Part shown: piece after piece, positions 1 through 5,812 of the stretch | Layout of the letters: each line of letters opens with the position of its first letter | How positions within the stretch are numbered: position 1 is the stretch's first letter | Assembly (NCBI GenBank): GCA_903890265.1 | Contig: CAITAM010000279.1 | Coordinates: 1-34,160 of the forward strand | Reading direction: 5' to 3' | Source of the DNA: an uncultured Pseudomonadota bacterium | GTDB lineage: Bacteria; Pseudomonadota; Gammaproteobacteria; Steroidobacterales; Steroidobacteraceae | Length of the DNA stretch: 34,160 nt | Program-made: the position numbers and the translations under genes | Notes under the pieces: model-generated | Told to the model about the DNA's origin: nothing | What the model saw: only the letters and a program-made list of their open reading frames with translations | Database searches by the model: none

Positions 1-695
1 CGCGCAGCGCGGCGCGCCGCGATCATGCTCTTGGCCGTCTCGACCGCGATAGCGGCGTCACGGCAGTAGGCGTCGGCACCGACGGCCTTGCCGAACTCCT
101 CGTTCAGCGGTGCGCCGCCGACCAGCACGATGAAGTCGTCGCGCATGCCTTTTTCCTTCAGCGTGTCGACCACGACCTTCATGTAGGGCATCGTCGTCGT
201 CAGCAGCGCCGACATGCCGAGGATGTCCGGCTTGTGCGTCTCGAGGGCCTCGAGGTACTTCTCGACGGCATTGTTGATACCGATGTCGATGACCTCGAAG
301 CCGGCACCCTCGAGCATCATCGCCACGAGGTTCTTGCCGATGTCGTGGATGTCGCCCTTCACGGTGCCGATGACCACCTTGCCGATCGGCTCCACGCCGG
401 TCTCGGCGAGCAGAGGCCGCAGGATCTCCATGCCACCCTTCATCGCGTTGGCGGCGAGCAGCACTTCCGGCACGAACAGGATGCCGTCGCGGAAGTCGAT
501 ACCGACGATACGCATGCCCTCGACGAGCGCGTCGTTGAGCGTCTTCTCGGCGGACCAGCCGCGCTTGAGGAAGATGTGGGTCGCTTCTTCGACTTCGGTC
601 TTCAGGCCGTTGTAGAGGTCGTCATGGACCTGCTCGATCAACTCCTCGTCGCTGAGGTCGTTCAGATCGAATTCGGCCTGGTTATCGTCAGACAT
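1..695 (-). CDS. Corrinoid (cobalamin-binding) methyltransferase partner protein, 3' end cut by window edge
   Basis: This is a B12-binding carrier of the MtbC/MttC/MtgC type. It accepts a methyl group from a substrate methyltransferase and passes it on, in the cytoplasm. I translated it by hand: ATG at 695, preceded on the minus strand by a GGGAGAG ribosome site, and 231 complete codons before the edge. The helical cap domain spans about residues 15-100 and includes the family segment VPEVLLAANAM (75-85). The Rossmann-like B12 domain follows, with GDIHDIGKN (114-122; His117 is the lower axial cobalt ligand in the family), SALLTTTM (162-169) and VGGAP (192-196). Family members are about 210-230 residues long, so only a few C-terminal residues should be missing. 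The N-terminus is unusually acidic. It is divergent from purU and lies 3.5 kb from the MttB-like gene, its likely partner. Any activator (RamA-like) or methyl-corrinoid:THF methyltransferase would lie beyond the left edge. Confidence 0.93.
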   Translation of the reverse strand, partial: MSDDNQAEFDLNDLSDEELIEQVHDDLYNGLKTEVEEATHIFLKRGWSAEKTLNDALVEGMRIVGIDFRDGILFVPEVLLAANAMKGGMEILRPLLAETGVEPIGKVVIGTVKGDIHDIGKNLVAMMLEGAGFEVIDIGINNAVEKYLEALETHKPDILGMSALLTTTMPYMKVVVDTLKEKGMRDDFIVLVGGAPLNEEFGKAVGADAYCRDAAIAVETAKSMIAARRAA

Positions 696-758
696 GCCGT
701 CTCTCCCAAGTATTTTGCGTGTCAGGACCACGCCTTACACGCCGCTGGCTGGTCAGTA

Positions 759-822
759 ATGGTACGGGTCCCGGTCTCGCGGGACTGGCTAATCCGCGAC
801 GGTCGCATATCCGCGAGCGACA
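759..822 (-). promoter_or_regulatory. Candidate activator site and promoter of the corrinoid gene
   Basis: Read on the minus strand, TGTCGC (822-817) and CGTCGC (801-796) start exactly 21 bp apart. A -10-like TACCAT (764-759) begins 37 bp after the second half-site and 69 bp before the ATG. No good -35 box is visible, which fits an activator-dependent promoter. The geometry matches the two plus-strand promoters at 865-927 and 10747-10809. The likely binder is the GlxA/GbdR-type regulator at 9537-10559. The pattern is seen in the sequence; the binder is inferred. Confidence 0.5.
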
Positions 823-864
823 GTCCAAGCCGGCCTGCGACGGCCGTCACCCCGGCCCGCCCGC

Positions 865-927
865 CGTCGCCCGGGCGCCAGTTCTTGTCGCATTCAGACA
901 ACCGGCGTCGTCGCCGGTTTCTACACT
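865..927 (+). promoter_or_regulatory. Candidate activator site and promoter of purU
   Basis: CGTCGC (865-870) and TGTCGC (886-891) start exactly 21 bp apart. The second continues as TGTCGC-N8-AA (886-901), matching the half-site form reported for the AraC-type ArgR of Pseudomonas aeruginosa. A TACACT -10 box (922-927) begins exactly 36 bp after the second half-site and 63 bp before the purU ATG. No -35 box is apparent. The same three elements at the same distances occur at 10747-10809. Confidence 0.6.
900..919. repeat. Perfect 8-bp inverted repeat just upstream of the purU -10 box
   Basis: Arms AACCGGCG (900-907) and CGCCGGTT (912-919) flank the loop TCGT. The repeat fills the spacer between the activator half-site and TACACT, ending two bases before the -10 box. 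It has no T-run and sits upstream of the likely transcription start, so a terminator role is unlikely. An operator for a second regulator is possible but unproven. Confidence 0.45.
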
Positions 928-984
928 AGCGCCTGTCCAGTAAATCGGCGTCCCGCCCCACCCGAGCCCACGGAGAACCCGCGC

Positions 985-1854
985 ATGACTTTTGATACCG
1001 CCCACCCGTTCGTGCTTACCGCCAGCTGCGGCAGCCGCATGGGCACCACCGCGCGCGTGACGAGCTTCCTGGCCGAGCGACGCCTCTACATCATGGAAAT
1101 GCAGCAGTTTGACGACGTGCTGTCGGGCCGCTTTTTTGTCCGTGTCACGCTCTGCGGCATTGCGGGCGAAGCGCTGGATATCGCCAAGCTCCGCCAGGAG
1201 TTCACCGCCGTCGCCGCGCTCGAGGAAATGGACTGGGCGATCCACGACACGGCGAACAAGACCCGCGTGATGATCCTCGTGTCGAACTTCGACCACTGCC
1301 TCGAGGACCTCCTCTACCGGCACCGCATGGGCGAGCTGCCGATGGACATCACGGGCATCGCCTCGAACCACACGACCCTGAAGCACATCGCCGATACCTA
1401 CGGCGTGCCGTTCACCCACCTGCCGATCACGGCCGACACGAAACCGCAGCAGGAAGCGCAGCTCCTGAAGCTCGTGGCGGACACCAAGACCGATCTCGTG
1501 CTGCTAGCCCGCTACATGCAGATCCTGTCGGATGACCTGTGCCGCGCGCTGTCCGGCCGGGCGATCAACATCCACCATTCGTTCCTGCCCGGTTTCAAGG
1601 GCGCGAAGCCCTACCACCAGGCGCACGCCCGCGGCGTAAAGCTGATTGGCGCCACCGCCCACTACGTCACCGCGGACCTCGACGAAGGCCCGATCATCGA
1701 GCAGATGGTCGAGCGCGTCGACCACAGCTTTACGCCGGCGATGCTCGCGGCGGCGGGCCGTGACTCGGAGCGTCGCGCCCTGTCGACCGCGGTGCGGGCG
1801 GTCCTCGAGCACCGCGTGCTCATGAACGGCGAGCGGACCGTCGTCTTCAAGTAA
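985..1854 (+). CDS. purU: Formyltetrahydrofolate deformylase
   Basis: Hydrolyses 10-formyl-THF to formate and free THF in the cytoplasm. The 289 residues are the usual family length. An ACT domain occupies about residues 8-85 and a formyltransferase-fold domain about 93-285. The catalytic set typical of PurU/PurN is visible: Asn195 and His197 in NIHHSF, and Asp233 in DLDEGPII. The start is ATG after GGAGAA at an ordinary spacing. It heads the plus-strand set that includes the MttB-like and FAD-GcvT genes, and it has its own operator-type promoter. In this context it probably recycles THF loaded during demethylation and sends the C1 unit out as formate, which the FdsGBAD enzyme encoded further along can oxidise. 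That coupling is inference; the enzyme assignment is firm. Confidence 0.96.
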   Translation: MTFDTAHPFVLTASCGSRMGTTARVTSFLAERRLYIMEMQQFDDVLSGRFFVRVTLCGIAGEALDIAKLRQEFTAVAALEEMDWAIHDTANKTRVMILVSNFDHCLEDLLYRHRMGELPMDITGIASNHTTLKHIADTYGVPFTHLPITADTKPQQEAQLLKLVADTKTDLVLLARYMQILSDDLCRALSGRAINIHHSFLPGFKGAKPYHQAHARGVKLIGATAHYVTADLDEGPIIEQMVERVDHSFTPAMLAAAGRDSERRALSTAVRAVLEHRVLMNGERTVVFK

Positions 1855-1872
1855 GGGGGTCTCGCGCCTCCC

Positions 1873-1905
1873 CGGGTGACCGGGCACGCTATCGCCGGTC
1901 ACCCG
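1873..1905 (+). terminator. Strong hairpin between purU and the aldolase gene
   Basis: An 11-bp perfect inverted repeat, CGGGTGACCGG (1873-1883) and CCGGTCACCCG (1895-1905), encloses an 11-base loop. It begins 19 bases after the purU stop. No T-tract follows, so it could be a weak or attenuating terminator, an RNA-stability stem or a processing site. A TATAGT box follows within 8 bases (1913-1918), so it may also be an operator for a separate aldolase promoter. Confidence 0.45.
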
Positions 1906-1912
1906 CCCGCCT

Positions 1913-1918
1913 TATAGT
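1913..1918 (+). promoter_or_regulatory. Possible -10 box of the threonine aldolase gene
   Basis: TATAGT matches five of six bases of the sigma-70 -10 consensus and stands out in GC-rich surroundings, 73 bases before the ATG and directly after the hairpin at 1873-1905. I see no -35 box at 16-18 bp spacing. It would give ltaE and the following genes some transcription independent of purU. Confidence 0.3.
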
Positions 1919-1985
1919 CGGCAGGCGGGGTGCCGCGCATTGTGCCGGCTCTCTTGCGCCATCGGCCCAGGGAGAGCAGCGAGCC

Positions 1986-3005
1986 ATGATCGACGTCCGC
2001 TCCGATACCGTCACCCGCCCGACCCCCGCCATGCTCGAGGCCATGATGGCCGCCCGCGTCGGTGACGACGTCTACGGCGAGGACGAGAACGTCAACGCCC
2101 TGCAGCGCCGTGCCGCGGACCTCTTTGGCATGGAGGCGGCACTCTTCTGCCCGAGCGGCACCATGACCAACCAGATCGCGATCAAGCTGCACACGCAGCC
2201 GGGCGACGAGGTGATCTGCGATGAACTCGCACACACCTACCTCTACGAGGGCGGCGGCATCGCCTTTCACTCCGGCGCCTCGGTCCGCACCCTGAAAGGC
2301 GCCAACGGGCGCTTTTCCGCACAGCAGGTACGGGACAACGTGAACCGGCGCGACGACGCGCACCTGCCCTGGACGCGCCTCGTCGCGGTCGAGAACACGG
2401 TCAACAAGGGCGGTGGCGGCTGCTGGGACCTCGCGGAACTGCGCGCGATCCGCGCCGCCTGCGATGCCCACGGGCTCGCCCTGCACCTCGACGGCGCACG
2501 GCTGTTCAACGCGCTGGTGGCACGGGGCGAGTCGGCCGCCGAGTACGGCTCGATCTTCCACACGATTTCGATCTGCCTGTCGAAGGGTCTCGGCGCGCCA
2601 ACGGGCTCGCTGCTGCTCGGCAGCCGGGACCACATCGCGCGTGCGCACCGCCTGCGCAAGCTCATGGGCGGGGGTATGCGCCAGGCCGGCTACCTCGCCG
2701 CTGCCGGGCTCTACGCGCTCGAACATAACGTGGCGCGACTGGCGGACGACCACGCCAAGGCCCGCACCGTCGCCGAGGCGCTCGGCGGGGTGTCCTACGT
2801 CCGTGACGTCCTGCCGGTCGAGACGAACATCCTCATCTTCCACCTTGACGAGCGCGTCACGCCCGAGCGCTACCTCGGGTACCTCGCCGAGCGCGGCATC
2901 CGCGCAGGCACGATGGGCCGCCAGACCGTACGCTTCGTGTTCCACCTCGACGTCAGCGACACCCAGGTCGGCGACCTGCTGGCGGCGGTGCGGAATTTCC
3001 ACTGA
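1986..3005 (+). CDS. ltaE: Low-specificity L-threonine aldolase
   Basis: A PLP enzyme of fold type I that reversibly cleaves L-threonine or L-allo-threonine to glycine and acetaldehyde; many members also act on other beta-hydroxy amino acids. The 339 residues match the family. The N-terminus MIDVRSDTVTRPT is the family signature. His83 (DELAHTY) is the usual ring-stacking residue, Asp169 sits in LHLDGAR, and Lys200 in CLSKGLGAP is the PLP lysine. A GGGAGAG ribosome site lies a little far from the ATG. In this cluster it may link the glycine released by demethylation to aldol chemistry, or supply glycine; the physiological direction is unknown. No glyA-type serine hydroxymethyltransferase is present in the window. 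Confidence 0.93.
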   Translation: MIDVRSDTVTRPTPAMLEAMMAARVGDDVYGEDENVNALQRRAADLFGMEAALFCPSGTMTNQIAIKLHTQPGDEVICDELAHTYLYEGGGIAFHSGASVRTLKGANGRFSAQQVRDNVNRRDDAHLPWTRLVAVENTVNKGGGGCWDLAELRAIRAACDAHGLALHLDGARLFNALVARGESAAEYGSIFHTISICLSKGLGAPTGSLLLGSRDHIARAHRLRKLMGGGMRQAGYLAAAGLYALEHNVARLADDHAKARTVAEALGGVSYVRDVLPVETNILIFHLDERVTPERYLGYLAERGIRAGTMGRQTVRFVFHLDVSDTQVGDLLAAVRNFH

Positions 3006-3140
3006 CGCCCATCGGTACCGCCGCTCGGGGCCGGGCGCCTCGAAACTCGATCGGCGTATCGGAAAAAGGCATTGGCGCCGCGTGCCACTTCGGGCGAGGC
3101 TACGGCCGTGAGCGCGTGCCGCCGCCTCGGTGACGTCTAC

Positions 3141-3146
3141 TATAGT
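3141..3146 (+). promoter_or_regulatory. Possible -10 box of the LysR-type gene
   Basis: TATAGT lies 41 bases before the preferred TTG start, in the GC-rich gap after ltaE. No matching -35 box was found. If it is a real promoter, the GTG at 3130, which lies upstream of this box, cannot be the start, which supports TTG at 3187. Confidence 0.3.
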
Positions 3147-3186
3147 GTCGCGGCCGGTCGCGCCCACGCACCGCCCGGGAGGCCCG

Positions 3187-4155
3187 TTGGACAAGTTGCG
3201 CATTGACCGCCGCTGGCTGCCGCTGAACGCGCTGCGCGCCTTCGAGGCCGTGGCCAAGCACGGCAGCTTCACGGCGGCCGGCCATGCGCTGCTCGTGTCG
3301 CAGAGTGCGCTGTCCCGCCACGTGCTGTCGCTCGAGAAGCTCATCGGCGCCGCCCTGTTCGAACGGCGCCCGCACGCGCTCGTGCTGACCAAGGCCGGCG
3401 AGCACCTGCTGCCGGCCGTCACGAAGTCGTTCGACCGACTGGAATACGCCATCGACGACATTCGGCACGACGGCGCGCCGACCCTCAGAACGCTGCGTGT
3501 GCAGATGCCACCGAGCTTCGCGATGCACGTCGCCGTGCCGATCCTGCGCGAATTCCGCCGCGCCAACGCCGAGGTCGACATCGACCTCATCAGCCCGTAC
3601 GACATCGGGCCTGCCCAGGCAGACGCCGACATCGCGGTCGTGTACTCGAAACCGACCGTGACCAATCTCGTCAGTGACCTCCTGTGGCCGGAGCAGCTTG
3701 GCATCCTGTGTCATCCCGACCTTGCGGCCCGCCATGCGGGACTTGACCTGCCGTCGGTCATCCAGGCGAACGAGCTCATTCACGTGCGGCTCACCAATCT
3801 GCCGCGCCATCACCTCTGGTCGCAGTTCGCGCTGCAGGCGAACCTCGGGCTCGCCAACGTGGAGCGCGGCCTGGTCTTCGATACGGCGTTTCTCGCCGTG
3901 CAGTACGCGCGAAGTGGTGAGGGCCTCGCGCTCGTCGACCTCAATCTCTTCGCCGAGGACGTCGCGAGTGGTCGCCTCGTGCAGCCCTTTCCGAACCGCC
4001 TCGACGGTGGCTTCGGCTATTACCTGACCATCCACCCCGAAGCCCTGAGCGATACCGCCATCGCGCTGTTCCGCTCGTGGCTGATCAGCCGCTTTGGACC
4101 GGCCGCCGCGCACGACGAGACCGTCATTCGCCTTGCGGCCTCGAACGATGCCTGA
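3187..4155 (+). CDS. LysR-family regulator, GcvA-like
   Basis: A transcription factor with an N-terminal winged helix-turn-helix (about residues 13-72) and a C-terminal periplasmic-binding-like sensor domain (about 95-300). The N-terminus LPLNALRAFEAVAKHGSFTA is typical of the GcvA branch, whose E. coli member controls the glycine cleavage genes. I place the start at TTG 3187 because GGGAGG (3177-3182) sits just before it and it gives a normal 322-residue protein. The frame is open back to GTG 3130, but the extra 19 residues are uncharacteristic. Unusually for a LysR gene it is not divergent from a target but lies inside a co-directional set, 47 bases before the MttB-like gene. Its effector and targets are unknown; glycine or a methylamine is plausible. 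Confidence 0.9.
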   Translation: MDKLRIDRRWLPLNALRAFEAVAKHGSFTAAGHALLVSQSALSRHVLSLEKLIGAALFERRPHALVLTKAGEHLLPAVTKSFDRLEYAIDDIRHDGAPTLRTLRVQMPPSFAMHVAVPILREFRRANAEVDIDLISPYDIGPAQADADIAVVYSKPTVTNLVSDLLWPEQLGILCHPDLAARHAGLDLPSVIQANELIHVRLTNLPRHHLWSQFALQANLGLANVERGLVFDTAFLAVQYARSGEGLALVDLNLFAEDVASGRLVQPFPNRLDGGFGYYLTIHPEALSDTAIALFRSWLISRFGPAAAHDETVIRLAASNDA

Positions 4156-4202
4156 TCGATCGCCCGACGACGCCCCTACCGAGTTTTCCCCGGAGACGCT
4201 TC

Positions 4203-5762
4203 ATGACTGAGAATGCCGACACCTCGACACGCCGCGGACCGCGCCGCCGGCCGGCCGCCCCGGTCACGACCGAACCGGTCCCGGAGCGTTCGCGCGCCTA
4301 CCGCCAGCTGGTCAGCCCCTTCGAGCCCCTCAAGGTCTTTTCGGACGACCAGGTGGCGTCGATCCACGAGGCGGCACTCGGCCTCATGGAGAACACCGGC
4401 TGGAAGGTCCTGTCGGAAAGGGCACTGCGCAAGTACAAGGAAGCCGGCGCCGAAGTCGACTTCAGCACCCAGATGGTGCGCATCGACCGCGGCCTGATCG
4501 CGAAGGCGCTCGCGACCGTGCCGCACGGCTACGAAATCCATGCGCTCGACCCCAGCCGGTCGATCTACATGGGTGGCAAGCACGTCTCCCTCGCGCCCAC
4601 CTCCGGGCCGCCGAACATCATGGATCTCGAGCGTGGCCGCCGGGCCGGCACCTTCGAAGACTTCTGCAACATGATGAAGCTCTGCCAGACCTACGACGTG
4701 ATCCACATCCTGGGCGGCGCCACCGAGCCGCAGGACATCTCGATCAATATCCGTCACCTCGACGTGACGCGGGCGCAGCTGCTGCTGACCGACAAGATCC
4801 CCTTCATGTTCTCCCGCGGTCCGGAACAGGTCGCCGACAACTTCGAACTGATCCGCCTCGCGCACGGCGTGTCGAAGGAGGACTTCAAGAAGAAGGTCTA
4901 CGTCTACTCGACCATCAACACGAACTCGCCGCTGCAGCTCGATACGCCGATGGCCGAGGGCATCATGGACTTCGCGCTCGCCGGGCAGCCGACGGTAATC
5001 ACGCCGTTCACGCTCGCCGGCGCCATGGCGCCGGTGACCATCGCCGGTGCGCTCACTCTCGCGCACGCCGAGGCGCTCGCCGGGATCACGCTCGGCCAGA
5101 TGACCAACCCCGGCGCGCCGATGATGTACGGCAGCTTCACCTCGAACGTGGACATGAAGTCGGGTTCGCCGGCCTTCGGCACACCCGAGTACACCAAGGC
5201 GCAGTTCGGGGCGGGGCAGCTCGCCCGCTACATCAAGATGCCGTGGCGCAGCTCGAACGCCACCGCCTCGAACGTGCCGGACGCGCAGGCGGCCTACGAG
5301 TCGCAGATGAGCCTGTGGGGCGCGCTGCTCGGCAACTGCAACTTCATGCTGCACGCGGCCGGCTGGATGGAGAGCGGCCTGTCGACGTCGTACGAGAAGT
5401 TCATCCTCGACATCGAGATGCTGCAGATGTTCGCCGAGATCTACCAGCCAGTGGGTGCCACGCCCGACGATCTTGGCATGAGCGCGGTAGCCGAGGTCGG
5501 TCCGGGTGGGCACTTCTTCGGCTGTGCCCACACCATGGAGCGCTACCGCAACGCCTTCTACACCCCGCTGGTGTCCGACTGGCGCAATTTCGGCCAGTGG
5601 ACGGAGGACGGTGCCAAAACGGCCACCCAGCGCGCGGCCACGGTCTGGAAGGACGCGCTCAAGAACTACGAGGCGCCGGCGCGCGACCCGGCGGTTGTCG
5701 AGGCGCTTAATGACTACGTCGCGCGACGCAAGGCCGAGGGCGGCGCACCGCCGATGACCTGA
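4203..5762 (+). CDS. MttB-superfamily (non-pyrrolysine) corrinoid-dependent amine methyltransferase
   Basis: Belongs to the trimethylamine methyltransferase family (MttB/MtgB, TIM-barrel). Such enzymes move a methyl group from a quaternary or tertiary amine to a Co(I) corrinoid protein. The ATG at 4203 follows CGGAGA and gives 519 residues, close to the family size; an upstream extension to 4077 overlaps the LysR gene and is rejected. Family landmarks are GAMAPVTIAGAL (273-284), GSPAFGTPEY (321-330), and a C-terminal block with GPGGHFFG (433-440), HTMERYRNAFYTP and DWRNFGQW. There is no in-frame TAG, so pyrrolysine is not used, as in the glycine betaine, proline betaine and carnitine methyltransferases. 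The first 35 residues are Arg/Pro-rich and not conserved in character. The substrate cannot be read from sequence; dimethylglycine/sarcosine genes nearby favour glycine betaine. The likely partner is the corrinoid protein at 1-695. Confidence 0.92.
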   Translation: MTENADTSTRRGPRRRPAAPVTTEPVPERSRAYRQLVSPFEPLKVFSDDQVASIHEAALGLMENTGWKVLSERALRKYKEAGAEVDFSTQMVRIDRGLIAKALATVPHGYEIHALDPSRSIYMGGKHVSLAPTSGPPNIMDLERGRRAGTFEDFCNMMKLCQTYDVIHILGGATEPQDISINIRHLDVTRAQLLLTDKIPFMFSRGPEQVADNFELIRLAHGVSKEDFKKKVYVYSTINTNSPLQLDTPMAEGIMDFALAGQPTVITPFTLAGAMAPVTIAGALTLAHAEALAGITLGQMTNPGAPMMYGSFTSNVDMKSGSPAFGTPEYTKAQFGAGQLARYIKMPWRSSNATASNVPDAQAAYESQMSLWGALLGNCNFMLHAAGWMESGLSTSYEKFILDIEMLQMFAEIYQPVGATPDDLGMSAVAEVGPGGHFFGCAHTMERYRNAFYTPLVSDWRNFGQWTEDGAKTATQRAATVWKDALKNYEAPARDPAVVEALNDYVARRKAEGGAPPMT

Positions 5763-5812
5763 GCCCGGCCGGTCGTGATGCGTGCTCTTTTACTGATGAT
5801 GCAGGGATCTCT

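Larger units (their letters stand above)
696..984. other. Divergent control region between corrinoid gene and purU
   Basis: This 289-base stretch has no convincing gene; the ORFs through it are short and lack family features. It holds two back-to-back operator candidates listed separately, one facing left (781-822) and one facing right (865-906), and a candidate -10 box for each direction. A perfect 8-bp inverted repeat lies at 900-919. A 6-bp stem with a 6-base loop lies at 768-785. I looked for a cobalamin riboswitch (B12 box) and a glycine riboswitch on both strands and saw neither. Confidence 0.7.

Noticed and set aside
696..984. Cobalamin or glycine riboswitch in the divergent leader
   Set aside because: No B12 box or glycine-aptamer core was found on either strand. 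The small stem at 768-785 falls upstream of the candidate -10 box of the corrinoid gene and so is probably not transcribed with it.
3146..3161. TGTCGC followed by GGTCGC before the LysR gene
   Set aside because: The two are 10 bp apart and lie downstream of the only -10-like box; the arrangement does not fit the operator geometry.
4077..4202. Longer start for the MttB-like protein
   Set aside because: It overlaps the end of the LysR gene and is Arg-rich and unlike the family; the ATG at 4203 has a ribosome site.
4203..5762. Pyrrolysine-type MttB
   Set aside because: There is no in-frame TAG; the frame runs uninterrupted to a TGA.
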